DNA of 64,000 nt, taken from Crambe crambe. Lineage: Eukaryota; Porifera; Demospongiae; Poecilosclerida; Crambeidae. Both the position numbers and the translations under genes were made by a program. A model generated the notes under the pieces. It saw only the letters and a program-made list of their open reading frames with translations, had not been told where the DNA came from and made no database searches. The DNA lies in the NCBI GenBank assembly GCA_963924555.1, contig OZ004596.1, positions 3,854,139-3,918,138 of the forward strand. The letters run 5' to 3'. Positions 1 to 10,888 of this stretch are shown one piece after another; positions within the stretch are counted from its first letter, which is position 1; each line of letters opens with the position of its first letter.

Positions 1-2082
1 TCTTTTATATTAGTTACTTAGATGTTGCTAAGTCAATGCTGACTGGCTGCAGCAGCTGTGCACATGCAAGGGCATCAAGCTGCGAAGCAGCGAGAGGGCA
101 TGCAACTATAGTGTAGATTCTGAAATATAAATTGGTACTATAGCTACACTTTACTGCAGTAAACGGACATATGCTGAGAGTAGGCCTGAGCTAATTATTC
201 AGGAATAATTTTTTGAATAATAGGTAGCTTCTTTCAGAAATTGAATAATAGGCTCTAACTGAGACATCTTTGATGCTTCAGTACAATAATCGATGAGTTA
301 ATGAACTATGTAATAGTTATGACTGTCAATCCTGTCAATGTACATCCTTAATAATGATCCTTATTACTTGTCTCTAGCCACATTGGTCAGTCAGTCAGAG
401 TGTTGTCATCACTCTGTTTTGAATAATAGGAGGCTGTCTCTTGAATAATAGGGAGCAAAATGTTGAATAAAATACTTGAATAATGGGCATCTATATATGA
501 ATAATTAGCTCAGGGCTAGCTGAGGGAGCCTACTATGTAGTAAGTTATTTAACATTTAAACTATGCTGTCTATGTAGCTATAGAGCATTGGCCCTCTTGA
601 CTCAATACACCCTTGGTGCATGTTATTCATTATGTCATGCATGTCAAAAGGGAAACCAGTCACTACTCACCTATAATGTTCAACACACCTAAAATGTTCA
701 CCAGCATAATTTGAGTAGCCACACCCATTTCACTTGACCACACCCACATCCTGGCCTGACCATTAAAAATTTGCTTCCTACAGGCCTGTGAGGGCAGGGA
801 TGAATATTATTTGAGGAGGTGGACTACAGTTGATGCCCAATTTTGATATGCACACTTTGGGCTGGAAACACTGCATGAGGAAGGCCATGTCAGTTTCAAT
901 TCTATCCCACCATATCTTGTAGCTACATATAACATGTATAGTCACATATGTGTGTTTGATGCATGATGGGTTCAAGTGCATGCAGTACAAGTTAATGAAT
1001 GGTTATTTTCATAAAAAAGTGAATTATAACAAAATATTTGGGGGATAGAACTGCTAGTTCATGTGTAGCCATGGGCTCTTCTTTCTTAGTTCATTCTATA
1101 GATTAAGAAAGTAAACTGATGGCATGTAGTAGTAAATGCCTGTTAGTGCCAGTAGTAATTGTCGTAGTAAATGCATGATGGCATGTAAAATTAGTGGTTA
1201 GCTATGACTGGGATATTAGGAAGGTCCAATAAGAGTGTTATGATAGATATTCCTTAATAAGATCCTAGATTATTAAACCAATTATGCTACAGTCACAGTG
1301 TCTGTCTGCAAGTTATAGAGGGTGAACTTTTTTCCCTTACAAAATCAAATTAGCTGCACTGCTTGAGTTGCGATGAACCTATGGAACTAAACAGGCATAG
1401 CTAAGAATTTTCACAGATGATGTGACACGTACATGCAATGCATGTGAGGTCAAGTAAGAAAAATTTGTTGCTTAATTGCCCAGCGTGTCATTGATTTTTC
1501 AGTCTCACTGGACAGACTCACCCTAGCTAGCTTGCTCTGAACAAGCCTGCCCCATGAGACTAAATTTCTTCCTATTAAGAGAAGCTGTCTAACTAGTCCT
1601 ACACTATTCCTATATCAGTAGCTAAGCTAGTTAGACAGCTTAGTAGCATACATGATTGGTAACACATGATATTATCACCCATTATTCTCAAACACGTTTT
1701 GATATAAAATTGCCTCTTTTTTTTAAATAACTGAACCCAAATTTCATCCCCAAGGCTACAAGGCCACTAGTAATCTTGAGCTGAAGTATAAAGAAGTACA
1801 GAAGTTGCCGAGAATAATGATGCTTGATGACATAATTATTATGCTCACTTGCATGCATACCTTAAAACATGCATGTGCATGTTTTAAGATTTATAAGCAT
1901 TGCTATAATTATAATGGAGTATTCATTGGACACTATAATGTTACAAAGGTTACACTCAATTGAACAGCATGTGGCATGCTACAACTAATATACCACCATA
2001 AATATATACTACCAAGATGACTGTACTAATTATAAGTCAAATGAAACTGTCAGAAGAATTAATTGTAGTCCAAGGTCTCCAG
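1..2082. other. Intergenic, no gene recognised
   Basis: AT-rich sequence with no open frame that looks like protein and no splice-linked coding blocks that I can recognise. A 70-residue frame on the minus strand (778-990) has no recognisable motif. The left part contains scattered copies of a short TGAATAATAGG motif, listed separately. Confidence 0.6.
182..505 (+). repeat. Dispersed TGAATAATAGG motif cluster
   Basis: At least six exact or near copies of TGAATAATAGG or TGAATAATGGG occur within about 300 bp with irregular spacing. The irregular spacing argues against a simple tandem array. No function can be assigned. Confidence 0.5.
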
Positions 2083-3429
2083 TTAGCGATAATCTTCTGA
2101 TGTAGGACATTGATGCTCTGTTCCATCGGCAAATACCCAAACGGGACCATGGGAGCAGTCACACTTGCTTGCAAAGCACGTCGCTTTTATGTGCTGATAC
2201 ACAGGGCAGACAGTATCGCAAGTGTTATTATCAGGACACAAATTATCTTCAGCCTCTTTTGGTTGCTTGCATATCTCGGATATAGTTTGTTGACTGTTGA
2301 CAAAAACCGGAAACCTTCTCCCACATCTTCTGACCACTACGCATTCGCTTCCTGGATCTTCGTAGCATGTGTGGTTTGCACACAGGTCTAATTCACAGAG
2401 CCTACCGCTGTAGCCCACGCAGCAAGTTTCCACAGATCTCATAGATGTTGCATTAAAAGGAATCAGTCGGCCATTTCCTCCTCTTTTGTAACTGTATGTT
2501 TATACATGCAATAGAATGAAGATCTTATATATGCAATTTAGCTTACTCTGTGTAGGTGATATTAAAATTGATCAGTTTGGAACAAGTAGGTGGTGGTCCT
2601 TCAGTCACGTTTGATTTTTCTGTCACTTCTGGTTCTTCAGTTGTGACAGGTCTGTTTTCACCGCATATCTCAGGATCTAAGCATTCCCTGCACCTTTCAC
2701 CACCATATCCATCACAACAATCTTTTGTGCTTCTAAATTCAGTCACATTGTATGGAATTAGTTCTCCATTTTCTCTCCTTTTGTATCTAAATTGCCAATT
2801 AGAATAATTAATAAAGTGTTTGCAGCATGCATCTTTTTTGCCATGCCAACACTGACCATTTTGTTGCATAATCTCCATAGATAATATTATGCAACCATTA
2901 TGCATGGTTGCATAATATCCATAGAGATTATGCAACCATGGCATACCTTCTACTGATGGCATGGTAAAAGGATGCACTGCAAGTATTCTACCTACTTGAA
3001 TTATTAATACTAACTTGGTGTAGAAGATGCTGAAATTCTTTTGCACGTAGCAAGGTTTTGACACTGTTGGAGGCTCGGTAACACTCTCAGTAGTAGTGCT
3101 CCCCCCACATATGCTAGGATCAATGCAATCTGTGCATCTTTTTCCAATATACCCATCACAGCAAGCTTTCAGACTCCTATCAACAGTTACGTTATATGGA
3201 TACAGCTGTCTATCCTCTCCACGTTTGTATCTGCATTGGATGAACAATAATTTCTTCTATGTACAGTACAATATAGATGAATTTTTTTTGATTACTCTGT
3301 AATAATGATGCTGAAGTTCTTTAGTACATAGCAAGATTCTTCATTTGTGTTCTGAATACGACGTACAAATGGCAATGCCTTGATAGCAGCTACAATGACC
3401 AGAAGACTCAGTACTCTATTTCCAATCAT
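2083..3429 (-). CDS. Secreted protein with three EMI-like Cys modules
   Basis: Four exons read on the minus strand: 3429-3296, 3230-3015, 2786-2547 and 2491-2083, all joined in phase 2, giving about 332 residues. Residues 1-18 form a hydrophobic signal peptide (MIGNRVLSLLVIVAAIKA). Exons 2, 3 and 4 each open with the same module: YKR, a short basic or Asn/Gly stretch, a PYNVT-like strand, then CC-x-GY-x-G-x-(R/L)-C. This resembles the C-terminal half of an EMI domain followed by an EGF-like Cys pair. Thr/Glu/Pro-rich linkers separate the modules, and several Asn-x-Thr sites suggest glycosylation. The last exon adds a Cys-rich tail ending in SEDYR. The likely role is an extracellular or matrix protein; the exact family is not resolved. 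It is divergent from CWC25. Confidence 0.7.
2864..2935. repeat. Imperfect inverted repeat in an intron
   Basis: Two arms of about 35 bp (2864-2898 and 2904-2935) are nearly reverse complements around TTGCATAAT and ATCCATAGAG, with a loop of a few bases. It lies in intron 2 of the EMI-like gene and could be a tiny MITE remnant. Confidence 0.55.
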
Positions 3430-3919
3430 ACTGATATGTAATGTGAACTTGATATGCTGGCCAAATCTCTTCAGCTAAAGCCACTTTTTATGCTGATTCC
3501 TTGAGCACCAGTTCATCTTTTATAATGGATGAAATGTGCATGTTTTGACTAAAGAGGCAATTAATTTGCCAAATTTAATAGAGAATTTTTATCAGGATTT
3601 TTGTACCCGGAGGTATTTAAAACTGCTACACATCATAATTAAAATGGCATATGCATATATGAACCATTAGCAATGCAAAAACAATCAGCTACACATAGCA
3701 GTCCACTCTCTGAAAACAACTTTTACTGCCAAAATTTCATTCAACAAAGAATTTCAAAATTGAAGTGGTGCGCATGCGCGAATAATCGACACGGGTGCAC
3801 GTGCGCACAAAATGATAACATTGACCTTTGAACTATAAGATCAACCGGGCCCAGTTCAACGCTAGTGATTTTGCTTTTAACTTTAATAATCTTCTTAGAG
3901 GTGACTGCTTGGAGTAACC
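3430..3919. promoter_or_regulatory. Divergent intergenic region, EMI-like gene and CWC25
   Basis: 490 bp between two start codons that point away from each other. It contains GC-richer patches near 3770-3870 (TGCGCATGCGCG, GGGTGCACGTGCGC), the latter holding an E-box-like CACGTG. The 3' part is closest to CWC25 and is the likely core promoter. No TATA box is obvious at a fixed distance. Confidence 0.4.
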
Positions 3920-6900
3920 ATGGGTGGAGGAGACCTTGTGAGTTGTATTTTCAATGAGTAAACTTTTATCCAATTTTCACTTTAAAAAATTATAGAACTT
4001 GAAAAAGAGTTGGCATCCTTCCACCTTTGCCAACCTTGAAAAGGTATGGAAGGCTGAGCAGAAACATGAGTCAGAACAAAAGAAGATAGCACAGCTTCAG
4101 CAAGAGCTGAAAGAAGAGAGATCCAGAGAGGAAATGCAGCGGGCAGCTATTGATGCTGGAGTTGTCAAGTAAGGGGAATATTTTTCAGGAGGGTGGATGA
4201 ATGAACATTTAGTTTCAATGCATGTAGTATATTGGAGGATGTTCAATGAGTAGGAATTCATGTTCTGTGTGCTAAGTGAATCATATGAGCTTTCTCATGA
4301 GATAGGCAATTCTGTCATTTTTGATTTTCACTGACTAGGCCGACTGCTTTTTAAAAAATAGTGTTGGAATTGCCCCACCCTCATAATTTCCCTACCTTAC
4401 CTTATAGATACTGTATTTGCAGTACATAGCTGGAATACCAAGATCAAAAGTATTCTGATGTACTTAAGGAATTTAAACACTGCACATCTCAAGTACTTGA
4501 TTCCATACCAAATTTGCTTTGTTGAAATCAACAAAAATGTTAAAGGGAATAGGAAAAAGAAGGGATGAAAGACTGTTAGTCCCACTTTTGTGGTTTATGT
4601 GCACACTTATGAAGTTATCCTCTGGGAAAGAAGTTTAGTAGCGGACACCTGTGCTTCAAGAAAGTGATTTTTAGTTGTTCAGAGATTGGTACTTGTGTCG
4701 CGGAGGGAAAAAAAGGAATATTAAAGGATTTCAGAATTTTTGAGTAGTGTGGCGGCACATAGCTACCAGATTACCGAACCATCTAGTCTGGAACCTTCTA
4801 GAACTTTTGGGACCTTTGTTGTGTGTATGTGTAATTAGCTAGCTTAGTGTTAATTGATGTCACTGAGACCATATAAGGCCTCATGCTGTTTTTGAATATT
4901 GTTCTGTCTGCTGTTGAAAAAGAAGTTTGCTAGATTCGCTTCAGTTGTTTATATAATAGACTGAATAGAAGAATGCAAATATTTTTGTACCTAGTGGAAT
5001 TCTAGCAGCATGTGATTGATTTATGCGTCTTCTTGATCATTATAACTGCAAGTAAGGACTGTTGAGATTATGAAATTAGCATGCTGGTAGTCAGGGCAAA
5101 TTATCATTCCAGCGTTAATTCTCCAGGGATGATATCAGGCAGCTGTCTACGTTGGTGGGTGGAATGTCTGATTTGTTACTCATCAGACCAGCAATGAAAT
5201 TAGATAGTCGTAGCAAATAGAGATTATGGGTGATTATGTAATTTTGTTTAATCTTATTTAATCTAATGTACTGGGTATATTGGCTTTTTAGATAGTCGTA
5301 GCAAATAGAGATTATGGGTGATTATGTAATTTTGTTTAATCTTATTTAATCTAATGTACTGGGTATATTGGCTTTTTAGTAGGCAAAAAGCTTGACATGG
5401 TGAGCACTGTAATTAAGGGCTAGAAATTTGGTAGGAGGTTCAATTTGGTAGTCGATCATATTCAATAACAAATTGATTACATGAAAATTGATTTTAAGAA
5501 CGATGAAACAAAAATTGATTTTTACCCAATTTAATGGCATAATATCAGACCCAAGAGAGAAAGGAAAGTTTGACTTATTTTTATTGCAATGCTCTATCGA
5601 ATTATAATGGTTTGATCCTATCAGGGTTGGGATATTAATGCACTTTCACCATCTTGTAGGAAAAGAGATGCACGAGTTGACTGGTTATACAGTGGTCCTG
5701 CTAGTAGTGTCGATAGGGAGGAATACCTGTTAGGTAAGAAGATCGACAAGCTGATAGACCCAACGCTTGTAGAAGAAGAAAGAGAGAAAGAGGTGAGTAA
5801 AGTTGAAGTTACAGGAATGAATGTATTTCGTCTTTGCCTTGGTGATGATGAGCCTGTGTCAACTAACTTGCGTAGTTGGGTTGAAAAAATGTATTCGAAT
5901 GACATACCTGGCTGCACAATAACAATTATCAGAATGGCAGGCCCTGAAGGTATAATTCCAATACCAAGCATAATGTCAACAAGACCCGAGACAGTGCAAT
6001 TATCGTATTGTACCCATATTAGGTATTTTTTAGCATCAGGAATGAGATGCCAGGCCAGTTGAATGCACATCTGGAGTGGTGACACACAATTTTCACTTGA
6101 TGACCTTTGGATTGACATAACTTTCCGGTATTGAGTGCTGATTTGTGGCAATTACGCTAGCTTTCATCTTTACAGTTTTAATGTGGAAACGTTGCCAGAT
6201 TCCAGACAATGCAATACGAATATGAATGTGTTGTCCTTGTTTGAATGCTGTAGTTGTTGGGGCTCGAGGGAGTCCTTCGTTAATTGATTAAATGGTGTTT
6301 CTTGGCTGTGGGTCTGTCAATATCATCAAGTGATTTGTTCCTCAACTACCTCCAACACATGCATGCCAGCAGTCTTGGATTTCTTGGATTTTGTCTCTTG
6401 TGTGACTGGACAAAATCTTTTAGTATTCTTTGGGATACAATATAATTTTGCCACCTGATGAATAGCTTAATTCGTCCCTCAATTAAATCTAATTTGGGCA
6501 CTTTTCGATAGTCCTAAGACATGTCCAAGCAGAGGGGGGGATCATGATATCAAGTGGTGTACCTCTCTATTTGAGTACCCACTCAGACATACTTTCCTAG
6601 GCAATAGATTTTTTGTTTATCAGTCTTTTTGTTTTGTCTTATAACTGCTTCCTCTTGACTCTCTCTCACACAAATTGTCTCAACCTGCCCACTTTTTTGC
6701 ATGCAGGCTCTTGCATCAGGTCCTGGAGCTCTGTTTGTAGGGGGTGGCAGCAGTGGAGCCAACAGCACCACTGACCTAGCCATGAAGGTGAGGGAGGACC
6801 CACTTTTCCTCATCAAGCAGAAAGAGGAAGAAGCCAAAAAGAAGCTTGCCAGTAATCCCATTAAACTCCGACAGCTTCAACAGGTTATTACCTGCATTGG

Positions 6901-8952
6901 TTTACCCAAACCACCCTTGTACATATGACTGTAGGAACCTTACATTTTTCATTGTACAGTTGCTGGCAGCTGAAGGGAAGACAAGTAAATCTAAGAAGAA
7001 GAAGCATAAGAGGAGCAGAGAACAACATTCTGATTCTGAGTAAGTGTATAGCCAGAAATTCTTGAAGCCAGTACTGGGAGCACTGGTCACTTGCGTATTA
7101 TTCTATCTTTAAGATCTCCACCTCCTTCTCGGAGAGCTAGAAGTGATTGTAGTCCCTCCCCTCCAGAAAGCCGCTCCCATCAGCATCATCACCACACCCA
7201 CCACCACCACCACCACCAAGACAGAACAGAATCCTCTCATAAACGGTAGGTGGTGATATGGATGGTATTCATTAAAGAGGGCCGGGGCCTAAAACAGGTC
7301 AGGGAATATGGTCATATGTTTACTGGAGTCACCTAAAGGAGGTGGAGCCCATAGTATAGCTGATCACATTACAGGACATTTGCTAACCTACTTATCTTTG
7401 AAGAATTGTTTTGACGTTTTTTGTTTTTTTAAAATTAACTCTGTAGTTCAGCACACCATTCTCCCCCAACCAGACCGTCATCAAAGTATCGACAACCACA
7501 CTCAAAGCTTCGATCCAGAACTAAGTGAGTCCTTTTACATACATCTCACTTCTTTCTTCTTTTTTTTTTTTTTTTTTGAAATGGCTGCTTTGTCTTTGCT
7601 CTCAGGGGAATGGATCCAGAAGAGCTGGAGAGACGACGACAAGAAATGATGGCCGATGCCAAGTACGAATTATGAAATGAAGGGAGCCATTTAGTGCTAA
7701 GTGCTAAGTATACAGTGAGAAGTTCCCAAATAGTTTGTGAGGGTTACTATAGTTGAGTGCTTTCTTACATGAAGTTACATGAAGTTCCCAAAATAATTAT
7801 TAATGAGGATCAAAGTTCTTAAGTAATTAATAGGATTAGTTTCAGTTCCCAAGTAATCAATCATTCAGAAGGATTACAGTGGAGTACCTTTTCCATTAGG
7901 TATGTGGACCACAACCACTGATCTATAGAGTAACCTTCATATAATTGATTATTGGAACGTATACATGACTTTAATAATCAATTTTAATGATTGAGTGATG
8001 GGCTCACATCAGGGAGTTCCCACTGTAGCTATAGAGACAGACAGTACCGATTAGGAACACCAAGTAGCAAATTGGATATTATCATGGGAGTGGAATTCAG
8101 ATCCCCATAGCCATACACAAACCATCTGTTTATCATTTTTTTTAAACTATATTTTTTACAGGGAACATGATAGAAATAGAGAACGAAGACTGAGACAACA
8201 TGAGCAGGTGCAGTTTACGTCACATTGCCTTGATGTGTGTGTGTGTGTGTGTGTTGTGAAATGCACGTTACTTCATACTTCTTTTCATTTTGTACTGTTT
8301 TTGCCTCTGGCGCCACACGAAATTCTTAGTAGCCCACACCTCTCTAGTGAACATTATCCCAGAAAGTAAGGTAATTCTTAGTTACCACACCTCTAGTGAA
8401 CATTATCCCAGAAAGTAAGGTTATACAGTGGAATTCTTAGCTACCACACCTTGTAAGAATTCTATTGTAATCAAGAAATTACAGTGAGGGGATACAATAC
8501 CTCATGTTTAGACTATGGTCTACCAATCTGATAATTACTAAATGATTGTGCACTTTCCCAGTGGTAGTATATATCAATACTTTGATCTCCATTTACAATA
8601 GGAACAACAGAAGATGGAAGAACTAGCCAAAACAGTGAAGTCGGGAGATTTTTTGCAGTAAGTTTCATGCTCTGAGTAGAAATAATAATGTGCAATAATG
8701 TACTACAATAATTATCATCCAGCCAGCCATGGGCTTGTTTATGAGGAAATTAGTGAGCAAAAGTATGATGAGACCCTTTACCCAACCATCAAGTTGTCAC
8801 GATTTTGGTTCCATAATACTATTTTACATAATAGGTCTATGCGGGTCAAGTCGCTTAGTTCCAGCAATTCACTCAGTGATAGGATTCACAGAAACATTAA
8901 CTCTGTTCAGAGAACTTCAGCCAAACTTGACTCCAATTTCATGTCCAAGTAA
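3920..8952 (+). CDS. CWC25: Pre-mRNA splicing factor CWC25
   Basis: Eleven exons (3920-3937, 3996-4168, 5660-5792, 6707-6883, 6960-7039, 7114-7245, 7447-7524, 7606-7662, 8162-8207, 8602-8657, 8835-8952) keep phase throughout and give 355 residues. The start MGGGDLNLKKSWHP is the CIR_N domain that opens CWC25 orthologues, followed by EKVWKAEQKHE and a basic coiled region. The middle holds a Lys/Arg and His-rich low-complexity part (HHHHTHHHHHH). The end, DRIHRNINSVQRTSAKLDSN, matches the conserved C-terminal block of the family. CWC25 acts in the nucleus and supports the first catalytic step of the spliceosome. It is tail-to-tail with RPAP2, 285 bp apart. The identification is firm; the boundaries of small exons are hand-called. 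Confidence 0.9.
5201..5376. repeat. 88-bp direct tandem duplication
   Basis: The 88-bp unit starting TAGATAGTCGTAGC and ending GGTATATTGGCTTTTT occurs twice head to tail with no mismatch that I can see. It lies inside intron 2 of CWC25. The identity implies a recent event. Confidence 0.9.
8321..8452. repeat. About 2.5-copy tandem repeat of about 52 bp
   Basis: AATTCTTAG, then ACCACACCTCTAGTGAACAT, then CCAGAAAGTAAGGT is repeated with small indels inside CWC25 intron 9. The third copy is partial. Confidence 0.75.
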
Positions 8953-9237
8953 AATACATTACTTCTTGTCATACTCACTGAATTGTATTTTTATGCACAA
9001 AGAATATGATAAAAAATGATTGCTCTCTAATTAAAGGAAGCTAACATTAACTGGAAATCTTGTGGTGTGGCTTTGATTTCTTCCAACATATGCCTCACAG
9101 GAGCCTTGCTCAGTAAGTCCTCTAAGGAGACTTCCATACAGCTCCTGTCGTGTCAGGGTGAAATACATACCATTATTAATGACCGGCAGCATAAGGAATC
9201 TTACATTATAATTAATAGGAGACATATAATCTTCCAT

Positions 9238-10818
9238 TCAGTCACTCTGAATGTGATGGAGTGTCTGGTCAATCTGCAAAGAAAGATTTCCGTAAATGAT
9301 ACCCAATATATGCCTCGATAATTATTGCTAAGCAGTGGATTCTTTACAATGACATTGATGCTATCAGCTTTGGTTCGTTGTTCCAATGGCAGGGGATATC
9401 CTGACCCATGAACTGACCTGAATTTTGATACAGTTTTGCTGATTTGAGGGAGAATCACATGAAATGGAAGGTCCAGAGTTGAACAAACTCCTGAGAGATG
9501 GCGACGCAACTGATTAGTAAATAGACTTCGCTGTATTCGGCTTACATCAACGCTGTCCACAGGGGGCAAAAATATCATCTCAGACTCTTCCTTGTGTGAT
9601 CTGCTACTTTCATCATGTGATGTATTCCCTTCATCATGTGATAAGTTCCTGCCATCATATGATGTATTCTCGTCATCATGTGCTGTATTCTCCTCATCAT
9701 GTGATAAGTTCCTGTCATGTGATGTATTCTCTTCATCACGTGATAAGTTCCCTGATGTATTCTCTACATCATATGATAAGTTCCCTTCATCATGCGATGT
9801 CTGTCTTTCACTACATGATGTCAACTTGTCATGTGATTTGTGGAGTTCACTTTGAGGCAGTGAGATCCATGTCGAGATGGCATTGAGCAGCTTACTGACT
9901 TGTGATATCGTGGGTGGTTGAGGGATTGTGTTCTCATCATTACCAGCCAAGTCATCACTTCTAGAGGACCTGGATATGTCTGACACTGGTTCCAAAACAT
10001 GGAGAATGGGGATTGATTTCTCCTTGATGGGAGCAATCTGTGGTGGTTCAGGTGTTTTTGAGCAAGATTTATGCTCAATGGGATCTAGTTTTAGACGAGA
10101 ATCCATTTGTTTTACATCCTGTGCAACACTGCCTTGTTTTCCTGACAAAGAATCTCCATGAGATAAGAGTTTGAACTTCACTTTTCTAAAGGGCAAGTAC
10201 AAATAATATAATTGACTCCCTGAATCTTCTTACAACCAGGACACTTCAGTGTGTCCCACTGATTCATTCCTGAAATGAGGATACCCCTCTAATCAGGACA
10301 CTTTCTCCCCCAGTCCTAATAGTGTCCACAAGTTTACCGGAACTCACATAGGATTAGTTCGTGACCATAGGGGCAAAGTTGAAAGCTGTGCAGCAAAGTA
10401 TTGTGAACAGTTGTAGCACTTGTCACTACAAAATTTCTGCAATAGGAAAGCTGAAGTATACAATTCTTTCCCTAGTTCAGTCCTACCTTTCTCTCAGTGA
10501 GGTCAATGACCTGTTTTTTTGTGACCGACACATGGTACTTCTGCTTGGTGATAGGACCCAATAACGTATCACAGAGAGGGTACCCACACATCTGCTCTAT
10601 ATTCCTCTCCTCAATAACATCCTTGTATTGATTGGCAGATAGAATCTCACCCTATCAGCAAACATCACTTGTTAAATACTGGTAGCTGCTAGATAAAGCA
10701 AACACACCGCTTCAAGAACCTGGTCATCGGAGATATCTCTCTCAAGGAGCTGTTCAACACATCTGAGTGCCTTTGATTCACAAGATGCTCTGGTTGGTCT
10801 ACTTCTAGATTTGTGCAT
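9238..10818 (-). CDS. RPAP2: RNA polymerase II-associated protein 2 (Rtr1-type CTD phosphatase)
   Basis: Exons 10818-10708, 10651-10487, 10436-10348, 10185-9348 and, less surely, 9273-9238 give about 412 residues. The start is fixed by an upstream in-frame TAG. The block QYKDVIEERNIEQMCGYPLC, then ITKQKYHVSVTKKQVIDLTE and KFCSDKCYN, is the RPAP2/Rtr1 domain. The zinc pairs are C59-x4-C64 and C95-x3-C99. This family dephosphorylates Ser5 of the Pol II C-terminal repeat and helps bring Pol II into the nucleus. The long exon 4 is mostly low complexity, with a Ser-His-Asp-Glu repeat (see the separate entry). The 3' end is uncertain: reading through the last proposed intron would give a different tail. 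Divergent from the first IRAK-like kinase with only 70 bp between start codons. Confidence 0.85.
9590..9840 (-). repeat. SHDEENTSHD-type coding repeat in RPAP2
   Basis: About twelve degenerate units built from a 15-33 nt core (TCATCATGTGATGTATTC on the plus strand) encode acidic/His motifs such as SHDEENTSHD and NLSHDEGN. The repeat stays in frame throughout, which suggests selection for coding length. Confidence 0.8.
10239..10332. repeat. Copy of a CAGGACAC / GTGTCCTGAT-type element
   Basis: In intron 3 of RPAP2: the motifs CCAGGACACTTCAGTGTGTC, CCCTCTAATCAGGACAC and GTCCTAATAGTGTCC. They are the same words as the larger repeat at 61680-62075, so both belong to one dispersed repeat family. 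Confidence 0.5.
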
Positions 10819-10888
10819 CTTCCTATTCTAGAAAAAGCGCACCACATAAGCTTGGGGAATTTCCCTAGCGCTGACTCAGCGGAACAAA
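10819..10888. promoter_or_regulatory. 70-bp divergent promoter with NF-kB and Maf/AP-1 sites
   Basis: Only 70 bp separate the ATGs of RPAP2 (-) and IRAK-like kinase 1 (+). GGGGAATTTCCC at 10854-10865 contains a perfect match to the NF-kB consensus GGGRNWYYCC. GCTGACTCAGC at 10870-10880 matches AP-1 (TGACTCA) and the core of the Maf/NRF2 recognition element. The same two motifs, in the same order, precede the next kinase. Parts of the 5' UTRs must lie inside this stretch. Confidence 0.6.

Noticed and set aside
5621-6151. Minus-strand 176-aa frame in the CWC25 region
   Set aside because: It overlaps CWC25 exon 3 antisense and an intron, with no family similarity that I recognise.
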